From the NCBI RefSeq assembly GCF_009663685.2, contig NZ_RCOG02000022.1, forward strand, positions 62,558 to 126,557: a stretch of 64,000 bases of DNA, given 5' to 3'. The stretch's first letter is position 1; every line of letters begins with the position of its first letter. The notes below the pieces were generated by a model. It was not told the origin of the DNA and searched no databases. It saw nothing but the letters and a program-made list of their open reading frames with translations. This stretch comes from Cupriavidus sp. U2 (lineage in GTDB: Bacteria > Pseudomonadota > Gammaproteobacteria > Burkholderiales > Burkholderiaceae). Below, piece by piece: positions 17,372-29,366 of the stretch. The position numbers and the translations under genes are program-made.

Positions 17372-18673
17372 ATGAGCAAGAAGTCGAATATCACGACCTG
17401 GATCCTGATTGCGATGATCCTGGGCGCAGTGGTTGGCTATGCCTGCAACACGGCGTTCCCTGATCCGAAGGTGGCCAAGGATATCGCCGGGTATATCTCG
17501 ATCATCACCGACGTCTTCCTGCGGCTGATCAAGATGATCATTGCGCCACTGGTGTTCTCCACGCTGGTGATCGGTATCGCGCACATGGGCGATGCCAGCA
17601 CGGTGGGGCGCGTCGGGGTCAAGGCGCTGGGGTGGTTCATCACCGCGTCGCTGGTATCGCTGACGCTGGGCCTGGTCATGGCCACGCTGCTGCATCCGGG
17701 CGTGAACATCGGCCTGCCGCTGCCCGACGTGGGTGCTGCCACCAACCTGAAAACCAACGCGTTCACGCTCAAGGATTTCGTGGCCCACCTGGTGCCCAAA
17801 TCGGTGGCCGAGGCCATGGCCAACAACGAGATCCTGCAGATCGTGGTGTTTTCAATCTTCTTCGGCACGGCGATTGCCACGCTGGGCGAGCGCGGCGCGC
17901 GCATGGCCGCCGTGATCGAGGATCTGGCGCAGATCATGCTGAAGATCACCGGCGCGGTGATGTGGCTGGCCCCGGTTGCGGTGTTCGCGGCGATTGCATC
18001 GACGGTCACCACGCAGGGGCTGGGCATCCTGATCACGTTTGCCAAGTTCATGGGCAGCTTCTACCTGGCGCTGTTCGTGCTCTGGGGGTTGCTGACGCTG
18101 GCCGGCTTCGTGTTCCTGGGCAAGCGCGTGTTCGAACTGGTGAGGCTGATCCGCGAGCCGTTCCTGCTGTCATTCTCGACGGCCAGTTCCGAGGCCGCCT
18201 ATCCGAAGCTGCTCGACTCGCTCGACCGTTTCGGCGTGAATCGCAAAATCTCCAGTTTTGTACTGCCGCTGGGCTACTCGTTCAATCTGGACGGCTCGAT
18301 GATGTACTGCACGTTCGCGGTGCTGTTCATCGCCCAGGCCTATGACATCCACCTGCCGATGGGCACGCAGATCACGATGCTGCTGTTGCTGATGCTGACC
18401 TCGAAGGGCATGGCGGGCGTGCCGCGCGCGTCGCTGGTGGTGATCGCGGCGACGCTGAACCAGTTCGGCATCCCCGAGGCCGGGCTGCTGCTGATCATGG
18501 GCGTGGACCAGTTCCTGGACATGGGCCGCTCGGCCACCAACGCCGTGGGCAATTCGATTGCGGCGGCCGTGGTGGCCAAGTGGGAAGGGCAACTGGCCAG
18601 CGGGCCGGTGCCCGAGACCGAAAAGGACATACCGGGAGAGGAGCCCCGCACGCCCGGCACCGCGGAGGCCTGA
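17372..18673 (+). CDS. Dicarboxylate / amino-acid:cation symporter (DAACS)
   Basis: The 433-residue protein belongs to the glutamate/C4-dicarboxylate symporter family: IKMIIAPLVFSTLVIGIAHMG, the serine-rich FSTASSEAAYPKLL re-entrant loop, GYSFNLDGSMMY and the GVDQFLDMGRSATNAVGN motif. It imports glutamate, aspartate or C4-dicarboxylates with protons or sodium at the inner membrane. The start at 17372 has AAGGAG upstream; the longer upstream frame lacks a membrane start. A family-3 binding protein gene follows after 4 bp, so the two are almost certainly cotranscribed. Confidence 0.9.
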   Translation: MSKKSNITTWILIAMILGAVVGYACNTAFPDPKVAKDIAGYISIITDVFLRLIKMIIAPLVFSTLVIGIAHMGDASTVGRVGVKALGWFITASLVSLTLGLVMATLLHPGVNIGLPLPDVGAATNLKTNAFTLKDFVAHLVPKSVAEAMANNEILQIVVFSIFFGTAIATLGERGARMAAVIEDLAQIMLKITGAVMWLAPVAVFAAIASTVTTQGLGILITFAKFMGSFYLALFVLWGLLTLAGFVFLGKRVFELVRLIREPFLLSFSTASSEAAYPKLLDSLDRFGVNRKISSFVLPLGYSFNLDGSMMYCTFAVLFIAQAYDIHLPMGTQITMLLLLMLTSKGMAGVPRASLVVIAATLNQFGIPEAGLLLIMGVDQFLDMGRSATNAVGNSIAAAVVAKWEGQLASGPVPETEKDIPGEEPRTPGTAEA

Positions 18674-18677
18674 CACC

Positions 18678-19592
18678 ATGCGCGCACCCGTCTGGAAGGT
18701 GGCGGCAAGGAGCCTGGCCGCGCTGGTGCTGCTGGGCTGTGGCGCGATGGCCGCCCACGCGCAGGATGCCGTGGCGCTGTCCGGCACGTTGAAGAAGGCC
18801 AGGGACACCGGCGTGCTGACCATCGGCTACCGGGAATCGTCGCTGCCATTCTCGTATCTGAATCAGGCAAAGCGGCCGATCGGCTATTCGATCGATATCT
18901 GCCAGGCCATTGTCGAGGCCGCCGCCGCCGAGATCAGCCGCAACCTGACCGTGCAATGGGTGCCGGTGACGTCCGAAAATCGCTTCGACGCCATCACGTC
19001 GGGCAAGGCCGACCTGGAGTGCGGATCGACCACGCGCAATGCCGAACGCATGCGCACGGTGGCGTTCTCGCCGGTCATCTTCGTGGCCGGCACCAAGCTG
19101 ATGGTGCCGCGCAATTCGCCGGTGAAGACGTTCCGCGACCTCAAGGGCAAGACCGTGGTGGCCACGGCCGGCACCACCAACGTCAGCGCCATCGAGGATC
19201 TGTCCACGCGCTTCAACCTGGGCATCAAGCTGATCCGCGCCCGTGACCACGCCGATGCCTTCGAGGTGATGCGCCACGGCGGCGCCGATGCCTACGCCGG
19301 CGACGACGTGCTGCTGTACGGCTTCCTGGCCCACTACAACGCCGGCAAACAGTTCATCGTGACCAGCGAATTCCTGTCCTACGACCCCTACGGCATCATG
19401 CTGCGCCGGGGCGACCCCCAGTTCGCCGCCGTGGTGGACAAGGCGGTGCGCGACCTGATTACGTCGGGCGAACTGGGCCGCCTCTACAAGCAGTGGTTCC
19501 TGAACCGGCTACCCACCGGCGAGCGCCTGGGCATCCCGATGAGCGCCCAGCTGGAGGACATCATCGACGCCACGCCGCAGCAGCCGGAGTAG
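18678..19592 (+). CDS. Family-3 periplasmic amino-acid-binding protein
   Basis: The 304-residue protein has a Sec signal peptide (cleavage after AHA at about residue 28) and the SBP_bac_3 fold resembling glutamate/aspartate-binding GltI (GVLTIGYRESSLPFSYL, ADLECGSTTRNAERM, GTTNVSAIED). There are no ABC permease or ATPase genes. Instead it lies 4 bp after a secondary symporter gene, an unusual pairing that suggests cooperation or a sensing role. Confidence 0.85.
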   Translation: MRAPVWKVAARSLAALVLLGCGAMAAHAQDAVALSGTLKKARDTGVLTIGYRESSLPFSYLNQAKRPIGYSIDICQAIVEAAAAEISRNLTVQWVPVTSENRFDAITSGKADLECGSTTRNAERMRTVAFSPVIFVAGTKLMVPRNSPVKTFRDLKGKTVVATAGTTNVSAIEDLSTRFNLGIKLIRARDHADAFEVMRHGGADAYAGDDVLLYGFLAHYNAGKQFIVTSEFLSYDPYGIMLRRGDPQFAAVVDKAVRDLITSGELGRLYKQWFLNRLPTGERLGIPMSAQLEDIIDATPQQPE

Positions 19593-19921
19593 GGCTGGAT
19601 GAGCGTGGCATAAGCAGCAGTAATCGCCATAACGCTTCCTATCACAAGCATATCGAGCGCATGTGTTTGATAAAGCACATAAATTCGGCGGTCCAAATCA
19701 TGATGAAGCGGGCTGGATGCCCCACATTCATGCCAAACCGATAAGCACAGTTCTGGGTTTGTGCACCGCGATGGCGCAAACTGTACTCTTCCGGCCGTGC
19801 CTGTTCTGTACGTCCCCCGCGTCACATTCCGGGCCTAGTCTGCACGCATCGCAGCGAGCGCCCGGACATCACACGGAAAACCGGGCCGGGCACTCGGGCA
19901 ATTGTTCTGGAAGTCGCCCCC
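19593..19921. other. Intergenic region upstream of fdhF/ydeP-like gene
   Basis: About 330 bp with no gene seen, noticeably lower GC in 19600-19720. It contains an imperfect inverted repeat TTTGTGC...GCGCAAA (about 19758-19780) of unknown meaning. It likely contains the promoter for the oxidoreductase-FdhD unit. Confidence 0.4.
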
Positions 19922-22234
19922 ATGAGTACTCCCACGCCCGAAAAGGGGCATATCGCCCCCTATACGCACCCGGCCGCCGGCTGGGGTGCGCTCAAGCAGG
20001 TCGCCATCAATCTGGTCAAGGAAAAGGTTGCCGGCGGCAAATACCGGACGCTGTTCAAGCAGAACCAGCCGGATGGTTTCGACTGCCCGGGCTGCGCCTG
20101 GCCCGACCGCCAGCACGCGTCCACGTTCGAGTTTTGCGAGAACGGCGTCAAGGCCGTGGCCGCCGAGGCGACCAGCAAGCGCGTGACCAACGCGTTTTTC
20201 GCGCAGTACACGGTCACCGAACTGATGCAGCAGTCGGACTACGAACTGGAACAGCACGGCCGCCTGACCCATCCGGTGCGCTACGACGCCGCCACCGACA
20301 AGTACGTGCCGGTGGCGTGGGATGACGCGTTCCGCCTGATCGCCGATCACCTGCGCCGCCTGGACACCCCCGACGCCGCCACGTTCTACACGTCGGGCCG
20401 CGCCAGCAACGAAGCCGCGTTCCTGTTCCAGCTGTTCGTGCGCATGTACGGCACCAACAACTTTCCGGACTGCTCGAACATGTGTCACGAGGCCACCAGC
20501 CGGGGCTTGCCGGTGACGGTGGGCGTGGGCAAGGCCACCGTGCTGCTCGACGACTTCCAGCTGGCCGACACGATCATGGTGTGGGGCCAGAACCCGGCCA
20601 CCAACCATCCGCGCATGCTCAACGAACTGCGCGATGCGTCGAAGCGCGGCGCGAAGATCGTGTCGATCAACCCGCTCAAGGAGCGTGGCCTGGAGCGTTT
20701 TGTCAGCCCGCAGCATGTGACGGAAATGCTCGGCGGCAGCGGCACGCAGATCGCGTCGATGTTCGTGCGGCCCAGGCTGGCCGGCGACTTCGCGCTGCTC
20801 AAGGGCATCGGCAAGCGCGTGATCGAGCTTGACGACGCGGCCGTGGCCACGGGCGGCAAGCGCGTGGTCGATATCGCCTTCGTCAACGAACATACGGCCG
20901 GCTACGAGGCATTCGCCGCCGACCTGCGCGCCGAAAGCTGGGCCGACATCGTGGCCGAATCGGGCGTGACGCGCGAGGATATCGATGCCCTGGCCGACGT
21001 CTACGTCAACAGCGAGCGCACCATCATGTGCTGGGGCATGGGCCTGACGCAGCACAAGGAAAGCGTGCGCACGATCCAGCTGCTGTCCAACGTGATGATG
21101 CTGCGCGGCAATATCGGCCGTCCCGGGGCGGGCCTGATGCCGGTGCGCGGCCATTCGAACGTGCAGGGCGACCGCACGATGGGCATCGAGGAACAGCCCG
21201 ACGACGCCTTCCTGGACCGCCTGGGCGCCACGTTCGGCTTCGAGCCGCCGCGCCACCATGGCCAGGATGTGGTGGCCGCCATCAACGCGATGCTCGAAGG
21301 CAAGGTCAAGGTGTTCGTGGGCCTGGGCGGCAATTTCTCGATCGCCACCCCGGACACCCCTCGTACCTGGCAGGCCCTGCGCCAGTGCGACCTGACCGTC
21401 AATATCGCCACCAAGCTGAACCGCAGCCACCTGGTGATCGGGCGCGATGCGCTGCTGCTGCCGACGCTGGGCCGCACCGAGGTGGACGAGCAGGGCGGCG
21501 TGCCGCAGGGCGTGACCGTGGAAGACTCGGTCTGCATGGTGCATATCTCGTATGGCATGAACAAGCCGGCGTCGCCGCACCTGCTGTCGGAAACCATGAT
21601 CGTGGCGAAGATGGCGGACGCCACGCTGGGATCGAACAAGGTGGACTGGCTGTGGTTTGCGCAGGATTACGCACGCATCCGCGACGCCATCGAAAAGGTG
21701 ATTCCGGGCTTCGAGCGTTACAACGAGCGCGTGGCGCAGCCGGGCGGCTTCCACCTGACGCCGGCCTCGCGCAACCGCGTGTGGCGCACGGCCTCGGGCA
21801 AGGCCGAATTCCTGGTGCACGCCATCGACCGCGACACGCCGATCAAGCGTGCCCGGGCCAAGTATGGCGACGACTTGCTGGTCATGATGACCACGCGCTC
21901 GCACGACCAGTACAACACCACGATCTATGGCCTGGACGACCGCTATCGTGGCGTGTTCGGCCTGCGCCGGGTGGTGTTCATCAACCGGGCCGATCGCGAG
22001 CGGCTGGGGTTTGCAGAGGGCGAACGCGTAAATATCACCAGTGTCTGGGAAGACGACGTGACGCGCCATGTGCAAGACTTCCTGCTCGTCGACTACGACA
22101 TTCCGGCCGGCTGCCTGGGCGCGTACTATCCGGAGACGAATCCGCTGGTGCCGCTGGAAAGCATCGGCGACCGGTCGGGTACGCCCACGTCGAAGTCGAT
22201 TCCGGTGCTGCTGCAGCGCGCCAGCCGGGGCTGA
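19922..22234 (+). CDS. FdhF/YdeP-family molybdopterin oxidoreductase
   Basis: The 770-residue protein is of the formate-dehydrogenase-alpha-like FdhF/YdeP family. The N-terminal CPGC (55-58) plus Cys72 resemble a partial Fe-S site. The SNMCHEATSRG segment (Cys188) sits where FdhF has its Mo-ligand Cys/Sec. The molybdopterin dinucleotide-binding domain is at the C-terminus (about 640-765). The substrate is unproven; YdeP relatives are linked to acid resistance. fdhD follows after 22 bp, supporting a Mo-bis-MGD enzyme that needs sulfuration. Confidence 0.85.
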   Translation: MSTPTPEKGHIAPYTHPAAGWGALKQVAINLVKEKVAGGKYRTLFKQNQPDGFDCPGCAWPDRQHASTFEFCENGVKAVAAEATSKRVTNAFFAQYTVTELMQQSDYELEQHGRLTHPVRYDAATDKYVPVAWDDAFRLIADHLRRLDTPDAATFYTSGRASNEAAFLFQLFVRMYGTNNFPDCSNMCHEATSRGLPVTVGVGKATVLLDDFQLADTIMVWGQNPATNHPRMLNELRDASKRGAKIVSINPLKERGLERFVSPQHVTEMLGGSGTQIASMFVRPRLAGDFALLKGIGKRVIELDDAAVATGGKRVVDIAFVNEHTAGYEAFAADLRAESWADIVAESGVTREDIDALADVYVNSERTIMCWGMGLTQHKESVRTIQLLSNVMMLRGNIGRPGAGLMPVRGHSNVQGDRTMGIEEQPDDAFLDRLGATFGFEPPRHHGQDVVAAINAMLEGKVKVFVGLGGNFSIATPDTPRTWQALRQCDLTVNIATKLNRSHLVIGRDALLLPTLGRTEVDEQGGVPQGVTVEDSVCMVHISYGMNKPASPHLLSETMIVAKMADATLGSNKVDWLWFAQDYARIRDAIEKVIPGFERYNERVAQPGGFHLTPASRNRVWRTASGKAEFLVHAIDRDTPIKRARAKYGDDLLVMMTTRSHDQYNTTIYGLDDRYRGVFGLRRVVFINRADRERLGFAEGERVNITSVWEDDVTRHVQDFLLVDYDIPAGCLGAYYPETNPLVPLESIGDRSGTPTSKSIPVLLQRASRG

Positions 22235-22256
22235 AGTCCACCGCAGGGGGAAGTCC

Positions 22257-23087
22257 ATGGCCGAACGCGGCTACATCACGCGCGAGATCCGCCGCCACCA
22301 GGGCGACGCCGTCGCGCTGGAGATCGACAACGTGGCCGAGGAAGTACCGGTCGCGCTGGTCTACAACGACATCTCGCACGCGGTGATGATGGCCACGCCG
22401 CTGGACCTGGAGGCGTTCGCGGTCGGTTTCTCGCTGACCGAGGGCATCGTCGACAGCGTGCGCGAGATCTACGACGTCGAGGTGCAGCCCGGCTGCGATG
22501 GCATCGAGGTCCGCCTGCGGATCAGCCAGCGCGCCTTCATGGCCATGAAGGAACGGCGCCGCACGCTGGCCGGCCGTACCGGCTGCGGCGTCTGCGGCAT
22601 CGAGAGCCTGGCCTTGCTCGACCTGGTGCCCGAGCCGCTGGCGGCAGTGCGCACCATCGCGCCGACGACGGCCATGATCCGGCACGCGGCCGATGCGCTG
22701 CGTGCCCGCCAGCAGCTGATGGCGGCCACCGGCGGCGTGCACGCCGCGGCGTGGTGCGGGGCCGATGGCCAGTTGTGTGCCGTGTTCGAGGACGTGGGGC
22801 GCCACAACGCGCTGGACAAGCTGATCGGCCATCTGGCCCGGGCGCACGAAACCTTCGGCGACGGGTTCGTGTTCCTGTCCAGCCGGGCCAGCTACGAACT
22901 GGTGCGCAAGGCCGCCCGCATGCAGATTCCGATGCTGGCGACGATTTCGGCGCCGACCTCGCTGGCCATCCGTATCGCGGAACAGGCCGGCGTGCGGCTG
23001 CTGAGCTTTTGCCGCCAGGACGGCTTCGTCGAATACACTTCGCCTGAATCCGTATTAGCATCCGATTCGCTGGTGACCGCAGGCTGA
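22257..23087 (+). CDS. fdhD: FdhD, formate dehydrogenase sulfurtransferase accessory protein
   Basis: The 276-residue protein carries the conserved CGVC pair (Cys110, Cys113) used to pass sulfur from IscS to the Mo-bis-MGD cofactor, and the FEDVGRHNALDK signature. The start at 22257 follows AGGGGGA. It is cotranscribed with the upstream FdhF/YdeP-family gene, its likely client. Confidence 0.92.
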   Translation: MAERGYITREIRRHQGDAVALEIDNVAEEVPVALVYNDISHAVMMATPLDLEAFAVGFSLTEGIVDSVREIYDVEVQPGCDGIEVRLRISQRAFMAMKERRRTLAGRTGCGVCGIESLALLDLVPEPLAAVRTIAPTTAMIRHAADALRARQQLMAATGGVHAAAWCGADGQLCAVFEDVGRHNALDKLIGHLARAHETFGDGFVFLSSRASYELVRKAARMQIPMLATISAPTSLAIRIAEQAGVRLLSFCRQDGFVEYTSPESVLASDSLVTAG

Positions 23088-23138
23088 CGCCTGGGCTGTC
23101 CGGCGCCCCCCGGACCCTCCAGTAAAGGCGAAGACCCG

Positions 23139-24575
23139 TTGGCAACCGCAACCCTGTACGAAAAGCTCGCGGCCGATATCGAGGCCCTGGTGCAGCAGGG
23201 CGTGCTGCTGCCCGGCGAAAAGATCCCGTCAGTGCGCCAGGCGGCCCAGCACCACCGGCTGAGCATCACCACGGTCATCCGCGCCTATCTGCTGCTGGAA
23301 TCGCGCGGCATCCTGGAAAGCCGGCCCCAATCGGGCTACTTTGTGCGCGCCCGGCCCGGCGAGCCGGCCATCGACCTGCAGCCCTCGCGCCCGGCCGCGC
23401 GGCCGTCGGCTGTCGATGTCAGCGCGCTGGTGCTGTCCACGCTGCGCTCGATCCGCGCCGACGACGCCGTGCCGCTGGGCTCGCCATACCCCGATCCGAA
23501 GCTGTATCCGTGGCAGCGCATCATCCAGTACGCCAACGCCATCGGCAAACGCTATGACACCTGGAGCGTGCTCGATGACCTGCCGCCGGGGTCGCCCGAG
23601 CTGATCCGGCAGATCACGCGCCGCTACCTGGAAAACGGCTACACGGTCGATCCGAACGAGGTTGTCGTGACGATTGGCGCGACCGAGGCCATCAACCTGT
23701 GCCTGCAGGCCGTGGCCAGGCCGGGCGACACGATTGCCGTGGAGTCGCCCACCTACTATGCGATGCTGCACGCCATCGAACGGCTGGGCATGCGCGCCGT
23801 GGAGGTGGCCACCGATCCCGTGGAAGGCATCGACGTGCAGGCACTGGCCCGGCTGATCGACGAACGGCCCGTGGCCGCCTGCATGGTCATGCCGAACTTC
23901 CAGAATCCGCTGGGCTTCCAGATGCCCGACGCGCGCAAGCAGGCGCTGGTGGCCCTGCTGACCGAGCGCGACATCCCGGTCATCGAGAACGACGTCTATG
24001 GCGAGCTGTACTACGGCGACGCCCATCCAACTTCGCTGAAATCCTATGACACGGCCGGCATCGTGCTGCACTGCTCGTCGTTCTCGAAGACGCTGACCAA
24101 CGCCTACCGCATCGGCTGGGCACTGCCCGGGCGCTACAAGGAGAAGGTGGAGCGGCTCAAGTTCCTGAACACGCTGACCACCTCGACGATTCCGCAGTTG
24201 GCCATCGCCGAGTTCCTGCGCCGCGATGGCTACGACTATCACCTGCGCCGCGTGCGCAAGGCCTACGCCCAGCAGGCCAACATCATGGCGGCCGCCGTGC
24301 GGCGATTTTTCCCGGCAGGCACGCGCGTGTCGCGCCCGGCCGGCGGCTATGTGCTGTGGGTGGAACTGCCCGAAGAGGTGGACGCCATGGCGCTGTACCA
24401 CGCCGCGCTGGAGCGGCGCATCACGGTGGCGCCGGGGCACATCTTCTCGCCGGTGCCCACCTACACGAACTGCATCCGGCTGAACTACAGCGGCGCGTGG
24501 TCCGAAGCCATGGAATCCGCCGTGATCACGCTGGGCAAGCTTGTGGCGACATTACAAGAAAGGGAGACGACATGA
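23139..24575 (+). CDS. MocR-type regulator (GntR HTH fused to aminotransferase fold)
   Basis: The 478-residue protein has an N-terminal GntR winged helix (residues about 5-72, GEKIPSVRQAAQHHRLSITTV) joined to a class-I aminotransferase-like domain with PLP-binding Lys317 (SSFSKTLTNAYRIG). MocR proteins usually use PLP or an amino compound as a signal. The start is TTG at 23139. It overlaps the next gene by 4 bp (ATGA), so the two are translationally coupled. Its targets are not evident; the fdh genes just upstream are candidates by position only. Confidence 0.88.
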   Translation: MATATLYEKLAADIEALVQQGVLLPGEKIPSVRQAAQHHRLSITTVIRAYLLLESRGILESRPQSGYFVRARPGEPAIDLQPSRPAARPSAVDVSALVLSTLRSIRADDAVPLGSPYPDPKLYPWQRIIQYANAIGKRYDTWSVLDDLPPGSPELIRQITRRYLENGYTVDPNEVVVTIGATEAINLCLQAVARPGDTIAVESPTYYAMLHAIERLGMRAVEVATDPVEGIDVQALARLIDERPVAACMVMPNFQNPLGFQMPDARKQALVALLTERDIPVIENDVYGELYYGDAHPTSLKSYDTAGIVLHCSSFSKTLTNAYRIGWALPGRYKEKVERLKFLNTLTTSTIPQLAIAEFLRRDGYDYHLRRVRKAYAQQANIMAAAVRRFFPAGTRVSRPAGGYVLWVELPEEVDAMALYHAALERRITVAPGHIFSPVPTYTNCIRLNYSGAWSEAMESAVITLGKLVATLQERETT

Positions 24576-24898
24576 CCAACGACGCAGCGGACGACATGCC
24601 GGAAGGCGAGGACGATACCCTGGACCCCGTGGTGGGGGCGATCCTCAAGACGCTGTGGGACCACGGCCAGCGCGGGGCGGACAAGGACCTGTCCCTGGCC
24701 CGGCTGAGCAAGCGGGCCAGCGTGCAGATGAGCGTACTGCGGCGCGTGCTGACCCAGCTGGGCGCCGCCGAACTGGTCGACACGGTCATCGAGGAAGATG
24801 GCCGCGGCACGGCACGGCTGACCGAGGAAGGTCAGGCGGTGTGCGCGCAGTTGTTTGGCGAGCCGGATGGGGGCGACGCGGCACCGGTGCTGCATTGA
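24572..24898 (+). CDS. Small winged-helix protein
   Basis: The 108-residue acidic protein has a winged-helix pattern in residues about 20-95 (LSLARLSKRASVQMSVLRRVL as helix-turn-helix, then a DGRGTARLTEEG wing), similar to MarR/ArsR-like regulators. AGGGAG precedes the ATG, which overlaps the MocR stop by 4 bp. It probably acts with or regulates the same targets as the MocR protein. Confidence 0.65.
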   Translation: MTNDAADDMPEGEDDTLDPVVGAILKTLWDHGQRGADKDLSLARLSKRASVQMSVLRRVLTQLGAAELVDTVIEEDGRGTARLTEEGQAVCAQLFGEPDGGDAAPVLH

Positions 24899-24910
24899 AG
24901 CCGGCGATGT

Positions 24911-24941
24911 CTCCCCCTCCCGTTGGAGAGGGGAAGGGGAG
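24911..24941. repeat. GC-rich imperfect palindrome between convergent genes
   Basis: CTCCCCCTCCC followed by GGAGAGGGG forms an imperfect hairpin between convergent stops. It resembles the perfect CCCTCTCCCG/CGGGAGAGGG palindrome at 52031-52055 and may be a diverged copy of the same short intergenic repeat. Confidence 0.4.
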
Positions 24942-24952
24942 CCGATATCCCC

Positions 24953-26386
24953 TCACACCACCTTGCCCGGATTCATCAGTCCCTGCGGGTCCAGTGCCTG
25001 CTTGATCGCGCGCATCATGGCCAGTTCGACGTCGCTCTTGTAGCGGCGGTTTTCCTCGAGCTTCAGCTGGCCCAGGCCATGTTCGGCCGAGATCGAGCCG
25101 TTGTGGGCGTGGACGCTGTTGTGGACGATCAGGTTGATGGCGTCCTGATGCTTCAGGAACTGGTCGCTGTCCACACCGACCGGCGGCGACACGTTGTAGT
25201 GCAGGTTCCCATCGCCCAGGTGCCCGAACGTGACCATGCGCGATCCGGGGAAGGCGTCCTGCAGCAGTGCGTCGGTGGTCTCGATGAAATCGGCCACGCG
25301 CGAGATCGGCACGGCGATGTCATGCTTGACGTTCTTGCCTTCCTCCACCTGGGCCAGCGGAATATGCTCGCGCAGGTTCCAGAAATCGCGCGACTGTTGC
25401 ACCGATTCCGCCACCACCGCGTCGGTCACCACGCCGGCGTCGAAGGCCGCTTCCATCATGGTCTCGAAGATGTGCCGGGCGTGGTCCTCGCTCTCGCTGT
25501 CGGACAGTTCCAGCAGCACCAGTTGCGGATGGTGCTCGCTGAACGGATAGCGCAGCTGCGGAAAGTGCCGGGTCACCAGGTCGATACACCGGGCCGACAT
25601 CAGTTCGAAGCCGGTAAGCATGGCGCTGGCGTGCGACTGGGCGATGGCCAGCAAGGCCAGCGCGGCGCGCGGGCTCTTGACTGCGGCCAGCGCCGTCACG
25701 CGGGCGCGCGGCGCCGGGAACAGCTTCATCACGGCGGCGGTGATGACGCCCAGCGTGCCTTCGGCGCCGATGAACAGGTCGCGCAGGTCGTAGCCGGTAT
25801 TGTCCTTGCGCAGCCCGCGCAGGCCGTCCCAGACCTCGCCGCGCACGTTGACCACTTCCAGCCCCAGGCACAGTTCGCGCGTATTGCCATAGCGCAGCAC
25901 GGCCGTGCCGCCAGCATTGGTCGACAGATTGCCGCCGATCGTGCAGCTGCCCTCGGCCGCCAGTGACAGCGGAAACAGCCGCCCATGCTCGCGCGCCACG
26001 TCCTGCAGCTGCTGCAGGATCACGCCGGCTTCCACGGTGATCGTGTTGTTGAGCGGGTCCACCTGGCGCACGCGGTTCATGCGCTGCAGCGACAGCACCA
26101 CCACGCCCCGCGCGGCGGATTCGCCAGCCCCGGGCGTGGCGCCGCCGCACAGGCCCGTATTGCCCCCCTGCGGCACCACGGCCAGCCGGTGCGCGTGGCA
26201 GGCGCGCATCACGGCGGCCACTTCCTCGGTGGTCCCGGGGCGCAACACGGCCAGCGCGTCGCCGGTATAGCGGCGGCGCCAGTCGGTCAGGTATGGCGCC
26301 TTGTCGGCCGCATCGGTCAGCACGTTTTGCGGACCGATGGCGGCGCGGCAGAGATCGAGGAACGAGTCGGAATGCACGGCGGTCAT
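24953..26386 (-). CDS. FAD-linked 2-hydroxy acid dehydrogenase (GlcD/D-lactate family)
   Basis: The 477-residue protein has an N-terminal FAD_binding_4 domain (PQGGNTGLCGGATPG; EGSCTIGGNLSTNAGG) and a C-terminal FAD-oxidase_C domain with GHLGDGNLHYNV and ISAEHGLGQLKL. The family includes glycolate oxidase GlcD, D-lactate and D-2-hydroxyglutarate dehydrogenases; a D-2-hydroxyglutarate-type enzyme is the closest guess. The start at 26386 (MTAVHSDSFLD) has no clear ribosome site, but 5 bp from the upstream stop suggests coupling with DUF2069 and WrbA. Confidence 0.85.
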   Translation of the reverse strand: MTAVHSDSFLDLCRAAIGPQNVLTDAADKAPYLTDWRRRYTGDALAVLRPGTTEEVAAVMRACHAHRLAVVPQGGNTGLCGGATPGAGESAARGVVVLSLQRMNRVRQVDPLNNTITVEAGVILQQLQDVAREHGRLFPLSLAAEGSCTIGGNLSTNAGGTAVLRYGNTRELCLGLEVVNVRGEVWDGLRGLRKDNTGYDLRDLFIGAEGTLGVITAAVMKLFPAPRARVTALAAVKSPRAALALLAIAQSHASAMLTGFELMSARCIDLVTRHFPQLRYPFSEHHPQLVLLELSDSESEDHARHIFETMMEAAFDAGVVTDAVVAESVQQSRDFWNLREHIPLAQVEEGKNVKHDIAVPISRVADFIETTDALLQDAFPGSRMVTFGHLGDGNLHYNVSPPVGVDSDQFLKHQDAINLIVHNSVHAHNGSISAEHGLGQLKLEENRRYKSDVELAMMRAIKQALDPQGLMNPGKVV

Positions 26387-26391
26387 GGCAG

Positions 26392-28978
<2,587 letters not shown>

Positions 28979-29012
28979 GCGCGCCGCCGATGCCCCGCGT
29001 GCCGGCCCGGAT

Positions 29013-29330
29013 TCAGAACGGAATCCTGCCGCGCAGGATATCGGCGTACATCACCCAGTCGCCCATCAGGCTGTAGAACGGATGCCGGAAGGTGGCCGGA
29101 CGGTTTTTCTCGAAGCCGAAATGCCCGACCCAGGCAAAGGCATAGCCCGATACCAGCGCCGCCAGCAGCCACCAGGCGTTGCCGGTGACCGCCAGCGTGA
29201 CCAGGCAGGCCAGCGCCAGCGTGGAACCCGCGAAATGCAGCCGGCGGCAGGTGCGGTCGCGGTGCTCGCTCAGGTAGTACGGATAGAAATCGGCAAAGCT
29301 GGCGAATTCCTTGGCATGGACCTGGGCCAT
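29013..29330 (-). CDS. Mpo1-like (DUF962) membrane protein
   Basis: The 105-residue protein has FADFYPYYLSEHRDRTCRRLHF at the start, two helices, and GHFGFEKNRPATFRHPFYSLMGD with conserved His residues, matching the DUF962/YGL010w-Mpo1 family. Yeast Mpo1 is an Fe(II) dioxygenase of 2-hydroxy fatty acids. Whether the bacterial protein does the same is inference. It is the last gene after metY and the hydrolase. Confidence 0.85.
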   Translation of the reverse strand: MAQVHAKEFASFADFYPYYLSEHRDRTCRRLHFAGSTLALACLVTLAVTGNAWWLLAALVSGYAFAWVGHFGFEKNRPATFRHPFYSLMGDWVMYADILRGRIPF

Positions 29331-29366
29331 CGCAGTCTCCTGATTTTTGGTCTTTTTCCGATCTTT

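Noticed and set aside
19835..22258. 807-codon minus-strand frame opposite the FdhF/YdeP gene
   Set aside because: Antisense shadow: no domain, His/Arg/Ala-rich, while the plus strand encodes a full molybdoenzyme.
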